A DNA stretch of 7,004 nucleotides from Gammaproteobacteria bacterium (GTDB taxonomy: Bacteria; Pseudomonadota; Gammaproteobacteria; Thiohalorhabdales; Thiohalorhabdaceae). The translations under genes were made by a program, and so were the position numbers. Every line of letters begins with the position of its first letter. The stretch's first letter is position 1. The notes beneath the pieces were generated by a model. It saw only the letters and a program-made list of their open reading frames with translations. It was not told the DNA's origin and searched no databases. The DNA is taken from contig JAHEOG010000220.1 in assembly GCA_018609925.1 (NCBI GenBank), positions 1-7,004 of the forward strand, read 5' to 3'. Shown in pieces: positions 1-6,137 of the stretch.

Positions 1-234
1 ACGATCCGGGCCGGCATCCCAGTCCAGGCCCAGCCAGCGCAGGTCCCTCATCAGGGCCTCGGCGTGCTCCGGCCGGCAGCGCTCGGTGTCGGTGTCCTCG
101 ATCCGCAGCACGAAGGAGCCTCCCTCGGAGCGCGCCAGGAGCCAATTGAACAGGGCCGTGCGGGCGTTGCCGAGGTGGATGGGCCCGGTGGGGCTGGGAG
201 CGAAGCGGGTAACGGCGGGCTCGGAATCGGTCAT
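1..234 (-). CDS. gltX: glutamyl-tRNA synthetase, N-terminal part (cut by window edge)
   Basis: This is the start of a class I aminoacyl-tRNA synthetase that charges tRNA with glutamate, using ATP, in the cytoplasm. The 78 visible codons run open to the left edge. Residues 11-17 read FAPSPTG, followed by PIHLGNARTALFNW: the class I HIGH motif appears as HLGN at residues 20-23. IEDTD at 45-49 is the conserved glutamate/tRNA-binding segment. GltX proteins are usually about 460-500 residues, so some 15 percent is present. The ARTALFNWLLAR stretch fits full GltX and argues against the tRNA-modifying paralogue GluQ-RS, which diverges there. The discriminating anticodon-binding half lies outside, so whether it is a discriminating enzyme or a second GluRS copy cannot be told. 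The ATG at 234 has no good Shine-Dalgarno sequence ahead of it, but homology begins within ten residues. The gene is divergent from the dehydrogenase at 351. Confidence 0.93.
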   Translation of the reverse strand, partial: MTDSEPAVTRFAPSPTGPIHLGNARTALFNWLLARSEGGSFVLRIEDTDTERCRPEHAEALMRDLRWLGLDWDAGPDR

Positions 235-284
235 GGCGGAAATGGTAGCGGCGGCCGAGAATGGGGGAAAGGGAGCAGCCGAGT

Positions 285-330
285 CATTCGGGCGCAACCG
301 GCCCGCCCCCCTCTCGAAAGGGCCCGAATG
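285..330. repeat. 9-bp inverted repeat in the divergent gltX / dehydrogenase control region
   Basis: CATTCGGGC at 285-293 is matched by its exact reverse complement GCCCGAATG at 322-330, with a 28-base spacer. It lies between two divergent genes, 51 bases from the gltX start and 20 bases from the dehydrogenase start, just upstream of that gene's ribosome-binding site. It could be a hairpin in the dehydrogenase leader or a split operator. In GC-rich DNA a 9-bp repeat at this spacing may be chance. The rest of 235-350 shows no convincing -35/-10 pair on either strand. Confidence 0.35.
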
Positions 331-339
331 GCCCCACAC

Positions 340-345
340 AAGGAG
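340..345 (+). promoter_or_regulatory. ribosome-binding site deciding the dehydrogenase start
   Basis: AAGGAG lies five bases before the ATG at 351. It selects this ATG over an in-frame ATG at 261, which would add 30 residues of proline- and serine-rich sequence with no resemblance to the family. Confidence 0.8.
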
Positions 346-350
346 ACGTC

Positions 351-1364
351 ATGCGCATCGCGGTTGTCGAGGTGGAGCCCTGGGAGACCGAAGCCTTCCG
401 GGCGCTGGAGTCCCAGCATTGCGTTCGCTACGAGTCCCGTCCCCTGGGTCCGGACAACGCCGCCGAATTCGCGGACGTGGAGGCGATCAGCCCGTTCATC
501 TACTCCCAGGTCGACCGGGAGGTGCTGGACGCCCTGCCCCACCTGAAGCTGGTGGCCACCCGCTCCACCGGCTACGACCACATCGACCTGGCGGCGTGCC
601 GCGAGCGCGGCATCACCGTCTGCAACGTGGCCAGCTACGGCGAGAACACCGTGGCCGAGCACGTCTTCGGGCTGCTGCTGACCATCAGCCACAACCTAGT
701 GGAGGCCATCGACCGCACGCGGCGCGGGGACTTCTCCCCCGAGGGTCTGCAGGGCTTTGACCTGCGCGGCCGGGTCCTCGGGGTGGTCGGCACCGGTGCC
801 ATCGGCCGCCACGTGGTGGACATCGCCCGGGGCTTCGGCATGGAGGTCCTGGCCTATGACCTCCACCCGGACCCGGACCTGGAGGACCGGGAAGGGGTCA
901 CCTACACGGATCTGGACGGGCTCTATCGGGGCTCCGCCGTCATTACTCTGCACGTCCCGGAGACCCCTCAGACCCAGGGCATGATCTCCCGCGAGGCCTT
1001 CGACCGCATGAAGCCGGGGGTCGTGCTGATCAACACCGCCCGCGGCGGGCTGGTGGACGTCCACGCCCTGCTCCAGGCCCTGGCCGACGGGCGGGTGCGA
1101 GCGGCCGGCCTAGACGTCCTGCCGGAAGAGCCGGTGGTCCGGGAGGAGACCGAGGTTCTGCACTCCCTGTTCCAGGAAGAGTACGACTACCGCACCCTGC
1201 TGGCGGACCACGTCCTGCTGCGCATGCGCAACGTCTTCATCACGCCCCACTCTGCCTTCAACACCGAGCAGGCCCTGCAGCGGATCCTCGATACCACCAT
1301 GGCCAACATCGCCGGCTTCGCCGCCGGTCGTCCCCAGGCGGTCGTGGCCGGTCCTGGGGACTGA
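351..1364 (+). CDS. D-lactate dehydrogenase-like NAD-dependent 2-hydroxyacid dehydrogenase
   Basis: This 337-residue cytoplasmic oxidoreductase of the D-isomer-specific 2-hydroxyacid dehydrogenase family should interconvert a 2-keto acid and its D-2-hydroxy acid with NAD(H). The catalytic domain is split around a Rossmann domain. The nucleotide loop GTGAIG is at 147-152, and Asp170 at the end of the second beta strand favours NAD over NADP. The catalytic triad is visible: Arg231 in NTARGG, Glu260 in PEEP and His300 in ITPHSAF. The RGDFSPEGLQGF segment at 125-136 and the roughly 40-residue stretch between Glu260 and His300 resemble fermentative D-lactate dehydrogenases such as LdhA more than phosphoglycerate dehydrogenase. 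YGENTVAEH at 96-104 fills the position of the LdhA YDPEAVAEH motif. The start is fixed by a strong ribosome-binding site. metK follows after 119 bases on the same strand. The true substrate (pyruvate or another keto acid) cannot be read from sequence. Confidence 0.88.
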   Translation: MRIAVVEVEPWETEAFRALESQHCVRYESRPLGPDNAAEFADVEAISPFIYSQVDREVLDALPHLKLVATRSTGYDHIDLAACRERGITVCNVASYGENTVAEHVFGLLLTISHNLVEAIDRTRRGDFSPEGLQGFDLRGRVLGVVGTGAIGRHVVDIARGFGMEVLAYDLHPDPDLEDREGVTYTDLDGLYRGSAVITLHVPETPQTQGMISREAFDRMKPGVVLINTARGGLVDVHALLQALADGRVRAAGLDVLPEEPVVREETEVLHSLFQEEYDYRTLLADHVLLRMRNVFITPHSAFNTEQALQRILDTTMANIAGFAAGRPQAVVAGPGD

Positions 1365-1391
1365 GCGGGGCCCAGCCACGGTCCAAAAGAA

Positions 1392-1404
1392 GGCGGCGCC
1401 CGCC
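1392..1404 (-). terminator. possible minus-strand hairpin terminator in the dehydrogenase-metK gap
   Basis: GGCGG at 1392-1396 and CCGCC at 1400-1404 form a five-pair GC stem with a three-base loop. Read on the minus strand it is followed by TTCTTTT (the complement of 1385-1391), the layout of an intrinsic terminator. On the plus strand, the direction of both flanking genes, there is no T tract after it, so it would not end the dehydrogenase message. No minus-strand gene lies upstream of it, so if it works it would stop antisense transcription. The stem is short, so this is tentative. Confidence 0.25.
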
Positions 1405-1422
1405 ATTCCCGGCAGCCCCGAA

Positions 1423-1451
1423 TTGAGCGGGCTTCTGGAACCCCCTACCCT
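1423..1451 (+). promoter_or_regulatory. possible sigma70-type promoter for metK
   Basis: TTGAGC at 1423-1428 matches four of six -35 positions. After exactly 17 bases, TACCCT at 1446-1451 keeps the T, A and final T of a -10 box. Transcription would begin near 1458 and leave a leader of about 26 bases. Both boxes are weak, as is common in GC-rich genomes. A SAM-binding riboswitch would need a longer leader, and I recognise none in the 119-base gap. Confidence 0.25.
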
Positions 1452-1483
1452 TTCCCGACAGAGAAGCGAAGGCCGAGGCCTCA

Positions 1484-2632
1484 ATGGAGCGAATATACAC
1501 CGCCGAATCGGTGGCCGCCGGCCACCCCGACAAGGTCTGCGACCAGATCTCCGACCGGATCCTGGACCGCTTCCTGGAGCGCGATCCGCAGGCCCGCGTG
1601 GCGGTGGAGACCGGGGTGAAGACCGGACTGGTGGTGCTGCTGGGCGAGGTCACCGCCGACGCCCGGCCCGATTTCGCCACCTGGGTCCGGGAGCTGCTGG
1701 GGGAGATCGGCTACGGCCGCGAAGGTCTGGGCTTCAGCGCCGAGGAGGTGGGGGTAATCAACGCCATCGAGGCGCAGAGCCCGGACATCGCCCGCGGGGT
1801 GGACCGCGAAGGGGGGCGGCTCGGGGCCGGAGACCAGGGCATTATGATCGGCTACGCCTGCGACGAGACCGAGGTCCTGATGCCGGCACCGCAGCACTAC
1901 AGCCACCGCATCATGGAGCGCCAGGCGGCGGCCCTGAAGACCGGGGAGCTGTCCTGGCTGCGCCCGGACGGCAAGTGCCAGCTCGCGGTACGGTACGACG
2001 GCGAGCGCCCGGTGGGGCTGGACAAGCTCGTGATCTCCCTCCAGCACGCACCGGAAGCCGATCCCGCGCAAGAGCACGAGGCAGTGGTGGAGACCCTGCT
2101 GCGCCCCGTCCTTCCGGAGGGCTGGCTGCCCGGGAGCGACGACCTGCTGTTCAATGCCACCGGACGGTTCGTGGTGGGGGGTCCCAAGGGCGATGCCGGG
2201 GTTACCGGCCGCAAGATGGTTCAGGACGCCTACGGTCCGGGCTCCCCGCACGGGGGCGGCGCCTTCTCGGGCAAGGACCCGACCAAGTTGGACCGATCGG
2301 CCGCCTGCATGGCGCGCTATGCCGCCAAGAACCTGGTGGCCGCCGGTTTCGCCCGCCGCGCCGAGGTGCGCCTGGCCTACGCCATCGGGGTGGTCGAGCC
2401 GGTCATGGTCGCGGTGGACACCTTGGGCACCGGGTCCCGATCCGATGACCGGTTGGCAGGGGCCCTACGCGAGATCTTCGACTTCACCCCCGGCGGCTGC
2501 ATCGAGGCCCTCGATCTCCGCCGGCCCCTCTACACGCCCGCGGCCCGCTTCGGCCACTTCGGCCGGGAGGGGGCCGGCTCCCCCTGGGAGGCCACCGACC
2601 GGACGGAGGCAGTGAAGGGGGCCCTAACCTAG
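1484..2632 (+). CDS. metK: S-adenosylmethionine synthetase (methionine adenosyltransferase)
   Basis: MetK makes S-adenosylmethionine, the main methyl donor, from methionine and ATP, releasing phosphate and diphosphate. It acts in the cytoplasm as an oligomer with the active site between subunits. The 382-residue length matches the usual 380-400. Visible signatures are GHPDK at 13-17 (His14, Asp16), Glu42 and Glu55, the adenine-side motif GAGDQG at 114-119, TGRK at 241-244, and the phosphate-binding GGGAFSGKD at 257-265 with Lys264, Lys268 and Asp270. All residues expected for catalysis and for Mg/K binding appear present. The segment before the glycine-rich loop reads YGPGSPHGGG, where E. coli has YGGMARHGGG, so this copy is somewhat divergent from the enterobacterial form. 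The ATG at 1484 is preceded by GAGG at 1475-1478. It ends 28 bases from the stop of the convergent DUF2970 gene. Confidence 0.97.
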   Translation: MERIYTAESVAAGHPDKVCDQISDRILDRFLERDPQARVAVETGVKTGLVVLLGEVTADARPDFATWVRELLGEIGYGREGLGFSAEEVGVINAIEAQSPDIARGVDREGGRLGAGDQGIMIGYACDETEVLMPAPQHYSHRIMERQAAALKTGELSWLRPDGKCQLAVRYDGERPVGLDKLVISLQHAPEADPAQEHEAVVETLLRPVLPEGWLPGSDDLLFNATGRFVVGGPKGDAGVTGRKMVQDAYGPGSPHGGGAFSGKDPTKLDRSAACMARYAAKNLVAAGFARRAEVRLAYAIGVVEPVMVAVDTLGTGSRSDDRLAGALREIFDFTPGGCIEALDLRRPLYTPAARFGHFGREGAGSPWEATDRTEAVKGALT

Positions 2633-2660
2633 CTTCCGGAGCCTTTTGTGCGCCCTTCCC

Positions 2661-2870
2661 TCAGGCCGCGAGGCTCAGGACCAGCTGGACCACCCCCACC
2701 AGGGCCAGGACAAAAAGGATCGTCATAACGAGTCCGGTGATGATGAACGGCGCGGCCCGGCCGCTGCCGAAGTCCCGCTCCTGAACCTCCCGTTTCTGCA
2801 CCCCGAACATCGCCGCCAGGACGCTGCCCACCACTTCCCGCAGGCCCAGCTTGTCGGATCCATCGCTCAT
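2661..2870 (-). CDS. small DUF2970-family membrane protein
   Basis: This 69-residue protein has a soluble N-terminus and one strong transmembrane helix at about residues 41-66. The stretch VVGSVLAAMFGVQKREVQERDF at 13-34 followed by PFIITGL fits the DUF2970 family, whose members have this size and layout. The molecular function of the family is unknown; members in other Proteobacteria are often found near cytochrome oxidase assembly genes (recalled, not checked). Here it is the last gene of the minus-strand run, 67 bases after cysZ. AGGAG at 2876-2880, five bases before the ATG, is a strong ribosome-binding site. No clear terminator follows the stop at 2661. Confidence 0.85.
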   Translation of the reverse strand: MSDGSDKLGLREVVGSVLAAMFGVQKREVQERDFGSGRAAPFIITGLVMTILFVLALVGVVQLVLSLAA

Positions 2871-2937
2871 GGTCTCTCCTTCCTTGTCCGTGGTCGTCGC
2901 GAATGATCGCTAGGGGAAGCCGGCGAGGGAATCGCGG

Positions 2938-3654
2938 CTAGTCTACCCCCTCCCCGTCGAGCATCAGCGTGGCCCCGGCCACTGCGGCGGGCATGGCCGC
3001 CAGGTTCACCACCGGGATGGATGTGGCCACCAGGGTCGCCAGTCCGAATCCCAGGGACCGGGCACGGTTCCGGGCCAGGACGCCCCTCTGTCGACGGAAG
3101 GAAAGACCCCGGCCCCCGAGAGGATAATCGGCGTACTCCACCGCCAGCATCCAGGAGTTGAACCCCACCCATAGCACCGGGGCGATCAGATTGACCCCTG
3201 GGATCAGGCTCACCAGCAGCAGCGGCACCGCCCAGAAGAGCCCGTAGGCCAGGGCCCGGACAGCGTTCGAGATCGCCCTCGGGCCCTCCTTCAGTACCTG
3301 GCGCCAGCCGGGTTCGGGCAGGGGCTCCCCCCGGCGCCATTCGCGGACCCGCTCGGCCAGGAGGTCGTTGAACGGGGCGCCCACGATGTTGGCCAGGTGG
3401 ACGAAGGCGAACAGGGCGATGAGGGCGATGACGGCCGCGAACAAGGGCCAGAGGAGCCACTCCAGCCACCCCCAGCCTCCGGGGAGCAACACCGCCAGCC
3501 ACGTTTCAAAGCCCAAGGCCAGCAGCAACACCACCCCAATGAGGACCACCAGGCTGACCAGGACAGGGGCGGCTGCGTAGCGGCGCCATTCGGGCCGGAC
3601 GATGAGCCGGAAGCCCTCGATCAGGTAGCCGATGCCGGCAGGGAAATCCTTCAT
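2938..3654 (-). CDS. cysZ: sulfate permease CysZ
   Basis: CysZ is an inner-membrane protein of the EI24/CysZ family that brings sulfate into the cell for cysteine synthesis. The 238-residue product is close to the E. coli length of about 253. Hydrophobic segments lie near residues 27-48, 65-90, 134-162 and 202-226. Family signatures are clear: GAPFNDLLAE at 92-101 (E. coli AAPFNGLLAE), IPGVNLIAPVLW at 151-162, SWMLAVEYADYP at 167-178, and IPVVNLAAMPAAVAGAT at 213-229. The ATG at 3654 is chosen because an earlier in-frame ATG at 3738 would overlap the exchanger gene and add non-family sequence. A GGGGA ten bases upstream is only a modest ribosome-binding site. The gene starts 28 bases after the exchanger stop and is probably translated from the same message. 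No sulfate-assimilation genes are next to it here. Confidence 0.93.
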   Translation of the reverse strand: MKDFPAGIGYLIEGFRLIVRPEWRRYAAAPVLVSLVVLIGVVLLLALGFETWLAVLLPGGWGWLEWLLWPLFAAVIALIALFAFVHLANIVGAPFNDLLAERVREWRRGEPLPEPGWRQVLKEGPRAISNAVRALAYGLFWAVPLLLVSLIPGVNLIAPVLWVGFNSWMLAVEYADYPLGGRGLSFRRQRGVLARNRARSLGFGLATLVATSIPVVNLAAMPAAVAGATLMLDGEGVD

Positions 3655-3682
3655 GACCGGCCGTTCCCCGAATTGTGCCCTC

Positions 3683-4708
3683 TCACTGAAAGGCCACGCG
3701 CACGGCGACAAAGAGCAGATAGAGACCGATGATGGCAACGCCGATGCGGCGGGTGATGGCCCCCGCGAGGGCCGGCAAGAGCACCGCCAGGGCCGTCAGG
3801 CCCAGCAGCCACCAGACCTCGAGGATCGCAACCCCCTCTTTGGCATGCATCCCGAAAACCAGCACGGGCAGGCCGATCCCCACAACCAGGTTGATGGTGT
3901 TGCTGTTGAGGGTCTCGCTCACCACCGCCGCCCCTTCCTTGCGCCGGGCCAGCTGGGCGGCGGTGTAGGCATTGGGGATGCCGGTTAGGGCGGCGAGGAT
4001 CAGGGCCCCGACCAGGCTCCGCGGGATCCCTGCGGCCTCGGCGAGCGGTAGCGTGGTGTGCACGATCTCCATACTGCCTAGCACGATCAGTAGCAGGGCC
4101 GCGACCACCTGGAACGCCAGCCACCAACCGCTGGTTTTCCTCCGGGAAGGGGTGGCGGATGCTTGGCGATCGCCCCGGCTCGCGTGGTGGTGGGTCACAG
4201 CCAGCAGCCCGGCAAGGGGCCTGGCGATCCAGCTCGGCAACCCGAAACCGTGCACCCAGCCTTCCGGAAGGCTCAGCAAGAGGGTGTAGCCGGCCAGGAT
4301 CATGGCCAGCAGGGCGAACGACCAGACGGGGGCAATCGCGTGATAGATCAACAGGGCGACCACCCCTGTCGCCACCAGCGACACCCCACCGTTGAACAGG
4401 AGGCTCGGGCGCGGCAGGGCGATCCGGCCCGCGAGCACGCCGCTCAGCCCCAACAGGCCGGCAAGATTGAACAGGTTCGATCCCAGGACGACCCCCAAAC
4501 CGACCTCATGCTCCCCCGCGACCAGGGCGGTGACGGCCGAGGTGATTTCCGGGGAGTCCGCCCCCAGCGCGGTGATCAGACCCATCAGACCCGGCTGAAT
4601 GGGGATGCGCTGGCTCAAGGTGGTCAGGGCCCGGGAAAGCCACATGCTTCCCACGACCACCGCGATCAGCGCCGACAGGAAACCAAGAATAAGGGTCGTT
4701 AAAGGCAA
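3683..4708 (-). CDS. CaCA-family sodium/calcium-type exchanger with unusual second alpha repeat
   Basis: This 341-residue inner-membrane exchanger has about ten transmembrane helices in two halves joined by a polar loop (roughly 171-194) that carries HHH and several basic residues. Alpha-1 spans about 42-92 with ADSPE (50-54) and LGSNLFN (75-81). Alpha-2 spans about 234-280 with TGIPN (242-246) and LNSNTIN (267-273). By length and position alpha-1 matches the archaeal exchanger NCX_Mj: Glu54, Ser77 and Asn81 are kept. In alpha-2 the partners of NCX_Mj Glu213 and Asp240 are Asn246 and Asn273, so two acidic ligands are gone, while Asp51 is an extra acid in alpha-1. The family normally swaps Ca2+ against Na+ or H+; the ion here is uncertain. 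The start is TTG: an in-frame stop lies 33 bases upstream and no ATG precedes the first helix. cysZ follows after 28 bases. Confidence 0.87.
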   Translation of the reverse strand: MPLTTLILGFLSALIAVVVGSMWLSRALTTLSQRIPIQPGLMGLITALGADSPEITSAVTALVAGEHEVGLGVVLGSNLFNLAGLLGLSGVLAGRIALPRPSLLFNGGVSLVATGVVALLIYHAIAPVWSFALLAMILAGYTLLLSLPEGWVHGFGLPSWIARPLAGLLAVTHHHASRGDRQASATPSRRKTSGWWLAFQVVAALLLIVLGSMEIVHTTLPLAEAAGIPRSLVGALILAALTGIPNAYTAAQLARRKEGAAVVSETLNSNTINLVVGIGLPVLVFGMHAKEGVAILEVWWLLGLTALAVLLPALAGAITRRIGVAIIGLYLLFVAVRVAFQ

Positions 4709-4712
4709 TCCC

Positions 4713-4717
4713 CCTCC
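4713..4717 (-). promoter_or_regulatory. ribosome-binding site supporting the TTG start of the exchanger
   Basis: GGAGG on the minus strand, within a longer purine run, lies four bases before the TTG at 4708. The nearby ATG at 4723 is in another frame and the in-frame stop at 4742-4744 excludes a longer product, so this site supports the TTG. The wider 4709-4856 gap (148 bases) holds no credible gene, clear promoter or clear terminator. Confidence 0.7.
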
Positions 4718-4856
4718 GGTCCATGTCGGTTGGAGCTGTATTTACCGGCTTGGCCGAGATTTTCCCCCCGGGCCCAGCAACAAGGGCAGCACCCGGACCG
4801 CGCTTATGGGGCAACGGCATCGGCCCCCTTGGGTTGTGCCCCGGGCTGGCCGACCT

Positions 4857-6062
4857 TCAGGCCTCCCCGTCCAGCCCGCTCCGGCGGTTCCCTCCCTCTC
4901 CGGACCGGATCAGGGCCGCGCGGGTCAAGACCGGGCCGAGCAGCTCAAACACCACGGTGGACCCCACCACCAGGGGCAGCACCTCCGCGCCCACCTCGGG
5001 CAGGGCATTGCTCGCCACCAGTGCCATGCCCAGGGCGACTCCGGCCTGGGGCATGGTAGCCCAGCCCATCCAGCGCCGTATGCGGGTTTGGGCATCGATC
5101 ACAAAGCCGCCAAGGGAGGAGCCGATCACCAGCCCCAGCCCCCGAAAGCCGATATAGGCACCCCCGGCCACACCCACCCCGGCCAATGCCGCCACGTGCA
5201 GCGAGGCCCCCGCCAGCAGGAAGAACAGGATCATGAACGGCCACTCGATGTGCTCGATCTCATGGAAGGGCCGGTCATGGTGGGTGGCTAGGTTGACGAT
5301 GGTGGCCCCCACCGTCAGGGCGGTGAGCAGGTACGAGACCTCCAGCCACAGCGCCAGACCGCCGGCCAGAAGCACCACGCCCAGGGCCTCGGCCTGAATC
5401 GGCTGACCGGGATTGAGTCGCCCGGTAAGGTAGGCCGCCGGGATGCCGACCGCAAGCCCCAGGATCAGGGCGCCCCCCAGGTCCCAGGCCCCGTACCGAA
5501 TCGCGTCCAGGGCGCTTCCCTCGGCGCCCCCCGTCAACGTCTGGGCCACCGCCAGCAGCAGGGAGAAGACGATCAAGCCCCAGGCGTCGTCGATCGCGAC
5601 GACGCCCAGCAGGGTATCGGTGAAGCTGCCTTCGGCCCCCAACTCCTCGACCACGTTGGTTACGGCCGCCGGGGCGGTAGCCGGACCGATGCCGGCCAGG
5701 ACCAGGGCCAGAACCGGCGATACCCCCACCAGCAGAAGACCGAGAAAGACGCACAGGGCCACTCCGGCCACTTTGAACAGGGAGATGCCCAGGACGCTCC
5801 GGCCCACCCGCCGGAAGTTGGCCAGGGACAGCTTGCCCCCCAGCAGAAAGCCGACCATCAGGAGGGCGATGTCGCTGATAAGCGGATACCAGTCTTCGGT
5901 CCGCTCCGGCAGCAGGGCCAGCCCGCTGGAACCGATCAATACGCCGAACAGGATCAACAGGGTCACCCGGGGCAGGGGCAGCCATCGGGAAAGCAGGTCC
6001 CCGCAAAGCCCCAGCAGGAGCAGGGCCCCCAGGGTGGTGATGACCAGTCCAAGGTCTTCCAA
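4857..6062 (-). CDS. CPA-type cation:proton antiporter (Na+/H+ exchanger family)
   Basis: This 401-residue inner-membrane antiporter exchanges protons for monovalent cations such as Na+ or K+, serving pH and salt balance. Twelve or so hydrophobic helices fill nearly the whole length. ATAPAAVTNV at 128-137 is the unwound-helix motif and IDDAWG at 157-162 supplies the paired aspartates (Asp158, Asp159) typical of electrogenic exchangers such as NapA and NhaA. FMILFFLLAGASL at 276-288 and MPQAGVALGMALV at 337-349 are also family signatures. It ends after the membrane domain with a short polar tail, lacking the RCK/TrkA-N domain of Kef-type members. The start is TTG, since a TAA lies in frame 18 bases upstream (6078-6080) and no ATG or GTG occurs before the first helix; the ribosome-binding site is weak. 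It begins 75 bases after fmdB and is 148 bases ahead of the exchanger gene. Confidence 0.9.
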   Translation of the reverse strand: MEDLGLVITTLGALLLLGLCGDLLSRWLPLPRVTLLILFGVLIGSSGLALLPERTEDWYPLISDIALLMVGFLLGGKLSLANFRRVGRSVLGISLFKVAGVALCVFLGLLLVGVSPVLALVLAGIGPATAPAAVTNVVEELGAEGSFTDTLLGVVAIDDAWGLIVFSLLLAVAQTLTGGAEGSALDAIRYGAWDLGGALILGLAVGIPAAYLTGRLNPGQPIQAEALGVVLLAGGLALWLEVSYLLTALTVGATIVNLATHHDRPFHEIEHIEWPFMILFFLLAGASLHVAALAGVGVAGGAYIGFRGLGLVIGSSLGGFVIDAQTRIRRWMGWATMPQAGVALGMALVASNALPEVGAEVLPLVVGSTVVFELLGPVLTRAALIRSGEGGNRRSGLDGEA

Positions 6063-6084
6063 GGCGCTCTTTCTGGCTTAGTGG

Positions 6085-6115
6085 CCGGGCTCAGCAGGGA
6101 GCCGGAGGATTCCGG
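6085..6115 (-). other. two overlapping, mutually exclusive hairpins between fmdB and the antiporter
   Basis: On the minus strand CCGGCTC (6105-6099) can pair with GAGCCCGG (6092-6085) around a six-base loop with one bulged C. Upstream of it, CCGGA (6115-6111) can pair with TCCGG (6106-6102) around a four-base loop. They share 6102-6105, so only one can form at a time. They lie after the fmdB stop and 23 bases before the antiporter TTG. No T tract follows, so neither is a standard terminator. They may modulate read-through or translation, or be chance in GC-rich DNA. Confidence 0.3.
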
Positions 6116-6137
6116 GTGACTTCGGGGCTCGGGGTGA

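Noticed and set aside
261..350. Upstream in-frame ATG at 261 as start of the hydroxyacid dehydrogenase.
   Set aside because: It adds 30 residues unlike the family and lacks a ribosome-binding site as good as the AAGGAG before 351.
1365..1483. SAM-responsive riboswitch upstream of metK.
   Set aside because: I recognise no SAM- or SAH-riboswitch core, and the candidate promoter at 1423-1451 would leave a leader of only about 26 bases.
1423..2448. Second plus-strand open frame overlapping metK.
   Set aside because: The product is almost entirely Arg, Gly, Pro and Ala, the usual shadow of a GC-rich gene; metK in the other frame has unmistakable motifs.
2631..2647. Weak hairpin followed by CTTTT just after the metK stop, as a terminator for metK.
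   Set aside because: The stem has only three firm pairs and one wobble around a three-base loop, and the T tract is four bases. Too weak to call, though a terminator is expected somewhere in this 28-base tail-to-tail gap.
3655..3738. Longer CysZ starting at the ATG at 3738.
   Set aside because: It would overlap the exchanger gene by 56 bases and add 28 residues with no family resemblance; the ATG at 3654 aligns with known CysZ N-termini.
4599..5291. Long plus-strand open frame opposite the exchanger and antiporter genes.
   Set aside because: Its product is rich in Pro, Gly, His and Gln without any fold-like pattern, as expected of an antisense shadow in GC-rich DNA.
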